DNA from: Serinus canaria
Lineage: Eukaryota; Chordata; Aves; Passeriformes; Fringillidae
Direction: 5' to 3'
Length of the DNA: 64,000 nucleotides
NCBI RefSeq assembly: GCF_022539315.1
Contig: NC_066314.1
Coordinates: forward strand, 49,971,180 to 50,035,179
The translations under genes and the position numbers were made by a program. Positions 54,564-64,000 of the stretch are shown one piece after another (within the stretch, counting starts at the first letter, position 1; every line of letters starts with the position of its first letter). The notes beneath the pieces are model-generated. The model saw only the letters and a list, made by a program, of their open reading frames with translations. It had not been told where the DNA came from and searched no databases.

Positions 54564-57500
54564 GTAAGAAGTGATTCCTTTCACCTGTGCCAGCTGGGTG
54601 AACCGGGAGGGCAGTCAGCCAGGGCAGTGTGTGCGCCACGTATGCTGCTGTGCAATGTTTGTGTTGTAACAAGCAGCCAGAGGAGGTTGCAATATTACAG
54701 GTCTCTGATGAGCACATCAGCCTAGAAAGATATAGAGAAATGAGTGGCACTGCCTTTCTTACTTGGGCTTGTCCAGCAGAGGATTCAGTCAGTAGTTTGG
54801 GATGGGGCAGCATTGTCCGGGGTGATGATTAACACCAAGCATCGTTGCTAATTGAGCCACATTGCTGTCTGTCTTCTCTGCTGGCAGGTGCCTCCAGCCT
54901 CACTTGTTGGTATGACTCACGGGCAGCTCTCTTCTGCGACTGGGATCCGGGCAGGGACCTGGCTGAAGCACCATGCCAACTGGAGATTTTATCAAAGAAA
55001 GGCTTTTGTGACAGGTGGGTGACTGGAGAGACTGAGGGAAAACAATGTCACTTTACAAAAATGTAGGCTTCCCCTTCCCAGGCCAGGTGTAGTGGAGAGA
55101 GCTGAGGTGTTTTGTCTTGAACTCTGTCTCTATCTCCATGTGGGCTGAGATGCTGGCAGCCACTGCTCACTGTTTGCCATCTGACAGTCCCAAACTGTCT
55201 AGCACAACCCATCTTCCAGCTCCATGGCTCTATCTGAACTTCAGTTTTCAAAAAATCCCTCTTCCTTGGCAGACACCCTTGGGACTGAAAGGCATTTTCA
55301 ATGGAAAATGAGGATGTATAGAGATGGGGCTGGAGAAGGGAGGAACTGAAGTTATACGGAGGCCATTTGGTGATTGCCAGGATGAGCTGAGATGTTGCAC
55401 CTCGAGTAATAATGAATGAAGAAAAATACTGTCCTACTTTCTCTCCCCTGGCTCTTTCATCTCTTCCAGTTCATGCTGTTTTCTTCTCCCATATGCCTCC
55501 CAGCAGAGGGGAGGTGTTTAGCCAGTACTGCAGTGGGGGCTAGCTGAGTCTCTGTCATCTCCAAATAGGACATCTGCAGCCAAGAGGCTCACCAGCCAAG
55601 CCCAGGACTGCCCTGAGTGCCTGCCATAAGGACAGGCTCAGTGTGATTCCGTCATTGGCTGGGTTTCTTGTCCCTTTCATAGAGACACCTCCAATTGGGT
55701 TAGATTGACAAATATATCTTGGGGCTGGTGCATGGCCCAAGAAAGCTAAAACACTGATGTAGCTCCATGGGTGTGAATCAGAGACTGGGGCTGGATGTGG
55801 AACTGAGCCATTCCTTGGCTGGGGCTCTAGGAGGAAAACCCTCCCCACTGTCAGCAAGTCCCAGGCCTGATCTGACCTTAGAGCTGAAGAGGCACCTCCT
55901 TCAGACCCTGCCCCAGCTACAGACCCAGAGGTGTTCTCCACCCTGCCACGCCCCATGCCAGAGCTCAGCTGGGGCTCTCTTGTCAGGGCAGAGGAGAGGT
56001 TTCGATGTAGTGCTGCCTCTTGTGATCTACTGTCCTGGCTGACTGAGATGTGACCTGGCTCAGAAGGTACATGTCACTGAGTATCTGAGATCCTACAGGA
56101 CTGTCAGTGTCTGGAAGGGGACCTGCAAATCCTAGAGGGGCTGAATCAGGCACCTGTCTCCCAGGGCTGTGTTGCTGTAGGTGAGTTTGGGCTCTGCATG
56201 CCCTTTGATATCAACAGGAAGCAGAGAAGATAGGAAGAGGATTTTGTGAAATCTTTGAAACTGGAAATCTGCTGTTATCTCTGCCCTGGAATAACTGAAG
56301 TGCATTGGCTTCCATGTGCCAGCACATAAAATTTGTCTGAGTGATACAATGGGGAGAGAAAGTAGGATTAAATCTTTGCTGTAATCTGTTCAGCAAATAC
56401 AGTAGGATGTAAAATGCTTTGAAAGCCCTTTAGTGTTACATAATATTTGAGTTACTACAAAGCTAAAACTTTCCAGCTCACTGGAGTCATACCCCTCACC
56501 TGAAAAACGCAAGAAACGCTGCAAATTACCCAAGGCAGAGAATATGACAGGACTGAGGAGATGCATCAAAATCTTCAACCAAAATGTTAATGTGAGTAAT
56601 TCATCTGGGACATCCTGGCTAACAAAGGAGAAAGGATTTATATATGCATTTTGGGTGTATAAACAGTGCAACATCCAGGGATAGTATAAAAAGCCCAGAC
56701 CTGATCCCTGAGTCTGGATCTGAGATGGGGCTTGGTGCTGTGTGTTGTTGATATATGTGTCTCCCGTGGGTTTCCCTGCAGGAGGGATTGGCTTCATTGT
56801 GAGCTGTGCTGACACATGCAGAAGAGCTGCAGGACAGACAGACCATATGCAGTGTCCATGTCTCAGTCGCCTGTGTTTGGCCCTAATCCCTTCCTCTGAG
56901 GAGGGATGGGCATCACCACCAGCTCTGAGGTCACCTTGTGATCTCTTTATCCTAGAAATTATCAATACCACTTTCCAGATCATTAGCTATTGTGAAGTGT
57001 GTGTAGATGTCTCTAATGCAAGATGTAACAGCAACACATCATTGGAGCTAATGGTGATGCAAATCTTCTAACTATTATTCTTTTTTTTAAATCAGTCTTA
57101 TTTTGGATCCATTATGTGCTTCCTTCAGTCACATCCAGTGTCACTGCAGTTCCCATGTTTTCAGAAAACACCCACCCAAATTTGAGCTTGTATTTTTATT
57201 GGTAAAATCACAACCAGTTCTAATGACAGACAAGCTTTCATACATTTGCATATCATGTGCAAAGACAAATTGCAGGGTTGGTATACAGCTCCAAAATCGT
57301 TTCTTTCTAATCAAGCTAGTTTTTCTGTTGCTTATTCAGTACTGTATGATGTATGTGGTCCTTCAGTATCACTGCATTTCAAGTGTCAAGTTTAATACTA
57401 ATGTGGTTTCAGTCTTACCAGGGAACATAAAATGTTCTGGTAAAAATTAAATTTCTCAATAAATGTCACCCATAGAGAGTAACTTTTTCTCCTGCTTAGT

Positions 57501-60500
57501 CAGCACATACACACAGAAATCCCAAGAAACTGGTATATCACAATATTTTGTGCCTTTCTTGTCAGTAGACAAACAAAAAGAAATCCAACCACATGAAATA
57601 TAAGGTTTTGGTTCCTCACTCACCACAGAGATTTATGCCCTTCTGCCACAAATACCTTCCATATTTATTGTCAAGTATGCCTAATTAACCTATGCATAGG
57701 CAATGCTTAGAAATTTGAGTGTTTATTCACGAGGTTTCCTTGTCACTGATGGTTAATTCTCCTTGCAGAATCAGTGCTTCACCATTTCAGACAGACTTAA
57801 CTTGTCTGTCCATTGCCACACTGGAGAGAATAAAACCAAAATACCTGAGCAAATAAAAAACTTCAATCCATTTGCAAATAGTGAGTACTCATCTGCCTTC
57901 TGGCCTCTGAAGCTTCCCTATGAGAGGATGGCTAATTAGCTAATTTTTCTTCCTCGTCTATTCCTATGCAACACCCACAGCTGACTTTAGGCCTTTGTCT
58001 GTTGCTTGTCCCCTGCTACAATGAACACAATGTTGACTCCTGCCACTTGCTCCTCTGTCATGCAGTGCCATGCCAGCCACATCCTGTCCTGTCCCATATC
58101 TGGCTTCAAACAGGCAATGATAGTTCAGCTGCCCTCGTGAAAAATGTGTGCTGATGGAAAGTCTTGCTGCTCTTCCTCTGCCCTCCTCTAGTTATGTGCT
58201 TCCACCCTTCTTTAAGACAGCTTTGGCATGTTTCAGTCTTTGCTGAAAGGATTCAGCTCACTAATCCAGAAGAAAAACATCTGCTTGGGACATTGTTTTG
58301 CTGGCTGTGTGAGGTTACCCGTCTCAAGGAGGTGTCCTGCTGCTGAGGGGCTTGGTGTTCAGTCCTGTTATGGACAGAGTATGGGGACATCAGCCCGGCT
58401 TCTTCTCTCTTTCCAGTAAAGCTGAGGCCTCCAGGAGACCTTCAGGTGGTTAACATAACTGAAAACACCTCCAACCTAACATGGAGCTTGAATATTTCCT
58501 CTCACTATTTGGATGGGATGCGGGAGTACCAAGTGCGGTACCGACACGTGAGCCAGTCCTGGGAGGTGAGTGCAGGGGGGGAAGCTGGGACGTGTTATCA
58601 TGTGAGTCCTGAATGAATCCTGGTCTTGTTTATGTACCCCAGGACTTGCTCCTGGGCCTCCTCTCAGGATGTAAGCAGTTTTGGTGAAGCTGGAGGGAGG
58701 ATGACAGCCCCTGCCCTTTTATCTGTGTCACCTACTGCCAGTGTTTGGTGATGACAAGGAGGCAGATGGGGATCCTATTTTATTTAGCGTTGTCACAAAA
58801 AATTCAGACAGTTCCAGGACAGACCTGAAAGGTAGGGGAAAAGCAAAGCAAAGAAAAGTTTTCCTTCAGGGTGAACAAGACGTGCACAAGGTGTAAGGAC
58901 TTGAGACAAATCTTCTCTGAGGGTTTTGGAGAAGACAGGTATGTGAGGCTGTAAACCAGGGTGTTGACAATGTTCTAAATTTGCCCTACTCCCAGGAGGC
59001 TACAAACTTGCCCATTGAACAGGATCAGATGTGGACAAATTTTGAGAGACTCTCATCCAACTCTAAATATGAGGCAGCTGTCCGTGCAAGGCCAAGTGCC
59101 AGGAGCACATACAAAGGCACGTGGAGTGACTGGAGCAAGCCGGTCCTGTGGAGGACACACGCTGACCATAAGGGTAAGACAGGTAGTTTGACCTTGAAGG
59201 GAAAATGGGGACTCAGGGCAAACAAGGTAGAATGGCCAAAACCAAGGTGAGAAGCTGAAGGAAGATGTGTAGGGAGAGCTGTGTTGACCAAAGAGTAACA
59301 GAAAGGTTGAAAACTGTCCTTCCTGATCAGTTAGGTGAGATCATCTCAGCACCACAGCTTAGGGCCAAAGACCTCCTGACCCCGGCAAAGCCCCTCTGAC
59401 TTCCAGAAGCCAGGCAAAATACACAAGGTATAAATCAGGGACTGCTTCCCCAGAGCAGTAAGGCCAGATGTCTAACCAGCAGAAGCAGTGGCCAAGACTG
59501 GCATTTTCCCAGATGCTAATGTTACCTGGGAACATTCTCTCGGCTTCCTAAAATGGCCCAGTTTAGTGGAGATACTGATCAGTGAAATGCAGTGAAACAG
59601 CTCTCAGCTCCTGAGCTGAGGAACACCTGAGCTTGGGAAGCAAAGTCTCATGGAAACTGGGAGAGACTTACTGGCTTACATGCACGGTAAGACTCTTTCA
59701 AAAAAGGTGTGCTGTGGTTTGTATCAGTCACTGTATGAACTTCCAGCCTTGGAAGATAGTGCCCTTCGGTGAGTCGGTGGCTGTGGCCTCTGTCATTTTT
59801 TTTCCAAAAAATAAGCAGGTAGAGGTTATTCCTTCTCACATTGCCCCCATCCTGCCTCTGCTCAACCCCTCCCTGATGTTCCTGGTGTGGGTATAAACAG
59901 AGGAGCTATGTTTAGAAAGGGCGCTGTGTTGCTGTGGCGATCAAATTTTGACAGTGTGTGATGTCAGTGAATAGGATACAGCCGCAACCAGTTGTCATAG
60001 CAACCAAGACCCAAAGATAACCAGGGTACCAGTGGCAGTGGAGACAAAGTGATCTGAGTAGCATCTCAAGGACAGGGAAAGAAAGAATGTGCTAAAAATG
60101 TCCCCTCAGTCTTTTATTTTCCTCTGTTCTCTCCTAAGTGCTCCAGAGATTCTCTGCATGACTAGGCCAAGGGACACGAGGGGTGGGAGAAGATGAGGGG
60201 CAGGCAGAGGAAACAGGCACAGAATACCAAGACCAAGCAAAGGTGCACTGGGGAGATATGTGTGAAAGAGACAGATTAAGGAATGTTTGAGATGATGCCA
60301 AACAAGCCTGAGGAGTGCTGGCAGCCCTGGCAACGTGGGAGGCCAGTCTCTTTGTCCTAAACCTACAATCCAAGTACTAAAACATGGTGTAAAGTTGTAA
60401 GCTTCCTAGCCTCCTAACGCTTCCCTGCACCTCTCCAAAGAAAGAAGCCAGTCCCTTGATCCCTAACCTTCTCTATCCTTATCCTTTTGCCTTCTCAGAG

Positions 60501-62948
60501 AGCTGTGAACCCCAGGACTCCCTCTCCCCCACTGACCATTAGGCTGTTTCAAGCCTCCAACCCCACTTTAGCTGGTTTTAGGAGTCCCTGCTTTCCCTGG
60601 CAATGAAACAGGTTGGTGGACACCTCAGCTAGCAGATTGTGCCACCTCATCTGTGGCCACCCCTAGCTGTGGTGCTGTTATGACCAGGGAGTTCAAGCTT
60701 TGTTTGTTCAGCACAAATTATCTGTTAAGCAATGCTTAGACTCTGAAACCCATATCAGCTCAAAGGCATCCTACACAACACAGCAGAACTCACATATACT
60801 GACCTGTATATTAAAATTCTGGATAATATTATAATATTACATAAAATTATAACAAAGGCTCACTTTGATCACCTTGAACAGCCATGAAAGGGCTGCAGCT
60901 TCTACCTACAGAATCCTGGTTAGATTTTAACAGCCATTTCCTCATTCTTTCTCATCTTACAGGAACATCCCAGCCAGTCCTGCCAGTCCTGATAGTGAGC
61001 ACTTTCATCTTTGTGATCATTGGGACTGCCTTCCTCATTAACTTACGGGCCCTGAAATGGTAATTGAGAATTAAGTTTATGTCTCTGTTTCACTCCTGTA
61101 TCTTGTGGGTATTCTCAAAACTCAGATTATTTTTCACCTGGTGTTGCTCAGGATAGAGATGGCTTTAAGCCAACCAATTCATGGTTTATTGCCCAACCTC
61201 CTGAGACTGATATTTGCCTGTGGAAAAATAACACCACCCAAGATGATGTGGTTTCACCAGTACTGTCGTATTGTGCCATTCTCCTGTGGCCTGGTGCCAT
61301 GCCCTGCCTAAATTTAAAACAGCTGCCTCAGCACATCTGTTGCCCAGGGGTTAGAGTGGTGTTTCCTGGCAGGGATGCATCAAAATTGCCTCTTCAAAAG
61401 CAGGTCACTGGGTTGGGAACTCTCCCTGTAGCAAGGACCAGGCAAACCTGGTTACCACTTCCTTCTCATTTAAACATTCCAGCCAGAGCTCAGGCAGGAT
61501 GAGATGGCATTGGGCCTGCAGGCAAAACTCCTGAGTGAGGAGCACAATTCTTGCTCTCCCCGGTCTGTGCAGTCCTCACACACTGATAAAACCTATATGA
61601 TGCTTCAAGACCTCTTTGCCAGTGTTTCTACCCAGACACTGCTTTTATTAAGGATTAAAAATGTCTCACAAGGTTACTCAACACAGTAATAGGAACAATG
61701 ACCTCTCAGCTTGGCACAAGGCTAGAAACAGTCACAGGTTTTCTCATCTGGGGTCAGGGGAAGAGGGTGAAGAAGCAGGGTGCTGATATTCATGGCAGGG
61801 AGCAGGGAGAAACATTCTCAGGGATGAGGTTGCAGAGGCTGGATGGTTTCTCTGTAAGGAAAGACAGAGAACCATGCTGAAGGAAGATGGATACTGAAAA
61901 AGTCACTGGTCACTATTTTACCCTGACTCACTACACAAAGCTGGGGAAGTGCTAGATGTACAGCACAGAGGGAGTTAAAAAGGCCTCCTTTCTCCACAAA
62001 GTATAATTAACCTAGGGGGATTGAGTGCATAATAATGCTGAGGTAAGATGCAAGGAAGGATTAGACATGCATGAATAAAAATAGCATCTGCAATGATGTA
62101 AGGTAGTTTATATGCAAGAGCTAGCAAGCTCTGATACTTCAGAGAGTACACTGATTGCCTCCAGAGGTCAGGAGGGTTTTTCCTTACAACATCCTACAGC
62201 AAAGCTTCAGCAAAAGGATGACAAGATGATCCAGCCACTTGGAGACGCAGATTAGATCATTCCATGTTGCTTCAGGATCACAACTCACTGGTTCCAGGGC
62301 AGGAGAGGCTTCTGGACAATGCAAGGCATACTCACACAGATGGCTTGCACAGCAATGCCATGCAGCATCCAGCTAGGAGGAAAGAGAGGTGTGGCAGAGC
62401 TTTCCCAGTGATGGCCCAGCTCAGGACCCATGGTCCTGAGTCACTGTGGTGACAGCAAAACAGCGAACAAACAGCTCACAGCAGCGGGAACCTGGAAACA
62501 AGGAAGGCCTGCTCAGCTTCTCATCAGGACGGGGGCTGAAGGGGGCAAGTGGAGACATTAAGGTGACCAGGCAAGGCAGGGAAGAAACCAGTTAAACCAG
62601 GGGTTGTCCTTCCCCGGGGAAAAGGCTGGGGGAAATGTATTTTTCAGTGCCAGGTTTATCTGTCTCACCCCTATACATCTCATGGCTCAGTGGTGCCTCT
62701 CAGATCACTCAAGAGGAAGGACAGACCTCAGGCCCGACTTTACCTCTTCCCCCATGCCAGGGCAGTACCTGTGAATTGCAGGGCACTCCTTTGCCCCCAC
62801 CACAGTGACAGTGATCAGAACCAGGCCCTGCTTCATTTGTCCTTCTCATTGTCTCTCCTCAAGGTTTAAGAAGATCCTGAAGATTCACATCCCAGACCCT
62901 GAGAAGTTTTTTCCCCCACTTGTTTCAGTTCATGGAGGTGACATTCAG
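54482..62948 (+). CDS. IL2RB: IL2RB, interleukin-2/15 receptor beta chain (coding span, eight exons, 3' partial)
   Basis: Joining eight segments (54482-54563, 54888-55014, 56477-56591, 57769-57880, 58417-58565, 58996-59173, 60963-61059, 62864-62948) gives 945 bases, 315 residues, with all phases matching. It is the signalling beta chain that binds IL-2 and IL-15 and pairs with the common gamma chain on T and NK cells, activating JAK1 and STAT5. Residues 1-26 are a signal peptide. Domain 1 (about 28-145) carries paired cysteines. Domain 2 (146-245) starts IKLRPPGDLQ and ends with WSDWS (238-242). The membrane span is about 261-282, and Box1 is ILKIHIPDP (291-299) in a stretch much like human (PDP.KFF, HGGD.Q). 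Several N-glycosylation sites occur. The acidic/tyrosine tail exon is absent and presumably lies past base 64,000. Confidence 0.93.
54888..55014 (+). CDS. IL2RB: IL2RB coding exon 2 (domain 1, first part)
   Basis: It encodes GASSLTCWYDSRAALFCDWD then PGRDLAEAPCQLEILSKKGF and CD. It corresponds to human TCFYNSRANISCVW, with the same cysteine spacing. The donor is GTGGGT. Confidence 0.93.
55015..56476 (+). other. IL2RB: IL2RB intron 2
   Basis: An intron of 1,462 bases ending in AAAACTTTCCAG. No other feature was recognised. Confidence 0.8.
56477..56591 (+). CDS. IL2RB: IL2RB coding exon 3 (domain 1, middle)
   Basis: It encodes SLESYPSPEKRKKRCKLPKA then ENMTGLRRCIKIFNQNVN. The two cysteines match the human pair in TCELLP...WACNLIL. 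Divergence is high. The call rests on phase (2 to 0), splice signals and cysteine spacing. Confidence 0.8.
56592..57768 (+). other. IL2RB: IL2RB intron 3
   Basis: An AT-rich intron of 1,177 bases between GTGAGT and CTCCTTGCAG. Confidence 0.8.
57769..57880 (+). CDS. IL2RB: IL2RB coding exon 4 (domain 1, end)
   Basis: It encodes NQCFTISDRLNLSVHCHTGE then NKTKIPEQIKNFNPFAN and one base. The stretch LNLSVHC...IKNFNPFAN aligns with human VTLRVLC...IQDFKPFEN. The donor is GTGAGT at 57881. Confidence 0.87.
57881..58416 (+). other. IL2RB: IL2RB intron 4
   Basis: An intron of 536 bases ending in TCTCTCTTTCCAG. No other feature was recognised. Confidence 0.85.
58417..58565 (+). CDS. IL2RB: IL2RB coding exon 5 (domain 2, first part)
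   Basis: It encodes KLRPPGDLQVVNITENTSNL then TWSLNISSHYLDGMREYQVR and YRHVSQSWE after a split isoleucine. It is the first half of the membrane-proximal fibronectin type III domain, with several N-glycosylation sites. The donor is GTGAGT. Confidence 0.93.
58566..58995 (+). other. IL2RB: IL2RB intron 5
   Basis: An intron of 430 bases ending in CCTACTCCCAG. Confidence 0.85.
58996..59173 (+). CDS. IL2RB: IL2RB coding exon 6 (domain 2, WSDWS motif)
   Basis: It encodes EATNLPIEQDQMWTNFERLS then SNSKYEAAVRARPSARSTYK and GTWSDWSKPVLWRTHADHK. WSDWS at 59122-59136 is the class I cytokine receptor signature WSXWS. Confidence 0.95.
59174..60962 (+). other. IL2RB: IL2RB intron 6
   Basis: An intron of 1,789 bases. 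It contains two RFX X-box-like sites at 59928-59941 and 59991-60004, and an AT-rich segment near 60.8 kb. Confidence 0.85.
59928..60004. promoter_or_regulatory. Pair of RFX X-box-like sites in IL2RB intron 6
   Basis: GTTGCTGTGGCGAT (59928-59941) and GTTGTCATAGCAAC (59991-60004) both resemble the RFX palindrome GTTGCCATGGCAAC, the second closely. They are 49 bases apart with a CRE/AP-1-like TGATGTCAGTGA between. This may be an intronic enhancer. Function is inferred from motifs only. Confidence 0.35.
60963..61059 (+). CDS. IL2RB: IL2RB coding exon 7 (membrane span)
   Basis: It encodes TSQPVLPVLIVSTFIFVIIG then TAFLINLRALK and two bases of W287. The hydrophobic run LPVLIVSTFIFVIIGTAFLI is the transmembrane helix, stopped by arginine and lysine. 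Confidence 0.93.
61060..62863 (+). other. IL2RB: IL2RB intron 7
   Basis: An intron of 1,804 bases from GTAATT to CTCTCCTCAAG. The AAG acceptor is less usual than CAG but allowed. No other exon was recognised. Confidence 0.8.
62864..62948 (+). CDS. IL2RB: IL2RB coding exon 8 (Box1, JAK binding)
   Basis: It completes W287 and encodes FKKILKIHIPDPEKFFPPLV then SVHGGDIQ. Human has LKKVLKCNTPDPSKFFSQLS and EHGGDVQ at the same place. The donor is GTATGG at 62949. Confidence 0.94.
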
Positions 62949-64000
62949 GTATGGGGCTGGGGATGGAACCACGGGGGAGAAATGCGGGAAAGGAGCACCC
63001 AGCTGCACATGCCCAGGACAGATGGACCTACCCAAGCACACGTGATACATGCACCAGTAGCACCAGCTGCTGGGTTCTCTGCTCAAGTTCTATTTTCTGA
63101 CCTTCTAAAACCTGACACTCAGCTGAGGCATCTCTAACTACAGAACAAAGAAATGGCAAACCATACAAAGCACAGCATCCTGCTCTCACAATCAGCAGCC
63201 TGAGAGACAGCAAGGGACCTGCAGGAGGGAGCTTGGCCTCTCAAGATCCCCCTCCCTTCCAGTTCAGTGCCCCCCTACTTGCCCTAGGCTGCCCAGCTCT
63301 TCCCCAGATTTCCTGCTGTGAGCTTCTCCTCTGCTCCTGTTGTGAATCGCCATCACACTGGATAGCACTTAGCTATTCCTCGCATTCTTGTCTGTTTCCC
63401 TTCTTTTCCCACTCCACTATTCCCCTCCCCTAGGCTCTCTGTGAGTATGGGCAGCTGCAAGGAGACAATTTCCATTCTGTGCAGCATGAAAGGGAGCGTC
63501 AGATGCAAGACGTGGGAGGTGATCCCAAGGGGCATCTTGCTTTAAGAAGGACGGAGACAAACTGCAGAGGGTTCAGAAACAGCAAAGCTTTGGAAAAGCC
63601 AAGGTGTAAAAAGACTTAAAAAGCTTAAACTACAGGGAAAGAGTACAGAGTAGGGGGACAGGGTTGTGCAGAAGGCACTCAAGACATGATCAGTGCAGAA
63701 AGAACTTGAAAATTTTGCTTTACAAGCCATGAAAAGCAATAGATTTGGGTGTTATTGAAACCAGTTTATTTTTAAGGATAATGATGCACTGAAGGATGTT
63801 GCTGATGATGACTATGAAAATTAGGCACAAGGGGCCTGGTAGAGCACTTTAGACAAGAAATCTGCATATGGCCATGTGGATATATCAGAAGCTGTTCAGC
63901 ACCTAGGAATAGATTACATGAGATGCACCTCAATACTGTTTTTCATGCTTCACTTCATCTTATAGTCATGTAAGGGGTTTTCCTACCTTTTTATTCCCTT
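62949..64000 (+). other. IL2RB: IL2RB intron 8 (runs off the window)
   Basis: No sequence resembling the cytoplasmic tail exon (which in human begins KWLSSPFP) was found. The gene is therefore cut by the window end. Confidence 0.7.

Noticed and set aside
63435..63620. Frame after a CCCCTAG acceptor-like site, a possible last exon of IL2RB
   Set aside because: Its roughly 60-codon translation has no similarity to the IL2RB tail (no tyrosine/acidic motifs, no continuation of the HGGDVQ-KWLSS region), and it ends quickly.

Overview
The window is vertebrate nuclear DNA, almost certainly from a bird. Coding sequence is split into exons with GT/AG introns. Four CR1-type LINE 3' ends, the typical bird retroposon, can be recognised by their terminal octamer family and conserved 3' region. 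Simple repeats are common and no SINE family is apparent. No bacterial operons, CRISPR arrays, insertion sequences or tRNA/rRNA genes were seen.

Four protein-coding genes lie on the + strand in the order RAC2 - SSTR3 - C1QTNF6 - IL2RB. This is the conserved block of human 22q12-q13, read in the opposite direction. Bases 1-7,400 are intergenic and hold a 247-bp-spaced repeat and a 190-bp GGAA microsatellite. RAC2 has six coding exons (7,559-15,274) giving a complete 192-residue Rho GTPase. Its 3' UTR appears to be split by one more intron and to end at a poly(A) signal at 16,248. A pyrimidine tract and CpG-rich block at 18.65-19.3 kb looks like the SSTR3 promoter and leader exon. The receptor is then encoded in one 401-codon exon (22,365-23,570).

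Bases 23.6-31.9 kb are mostly non-coding, with an unassigned CpG island at 29.1-29.5 kb and a nearly 470-bp CR1 copy. C1QTNF6 (CTRP6) has two candidate leader exons (ending at 32,138 and 35,094) and two coding exons (35,961-36,192 and 37,793-38,340), giving a 259-residue secreted collagen/C1q protein. A 16-kb gene-free stretch follows, with a tandem hairpin repeat and one long open frame of doubtful coding value. IL2RB starts at 54,482. Eight coding exons (315 residues) cover the signal peptide, both fibronectin-like domains with WSDWS, the membrane span and the JAK-binding Box1. The rest of the cytoplasmic tail lies beyond the window.

The four genes do not form one pathway. RAC2 (leukocyte Rac GTPase) and IL2RB (IL-2/IL-15 receptor beta) are blood-cell genes, while SSTR3 (Gi-coupled somatostatin receptor) and C1QTNF6 (secreted modulator) sit between them. 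The gene models were built by hand: every exon joins in phase and matches the known proteins as recalled, with no database search. I found no clearly new biological system. The most notable items are a SSTR3 third loop whose ciliary-targeting pentapeptide looks altered, precise fold-back sequences in introns, a pair of RFX X-box-like sites in an IL2RB intron, and an orphan CpG island.
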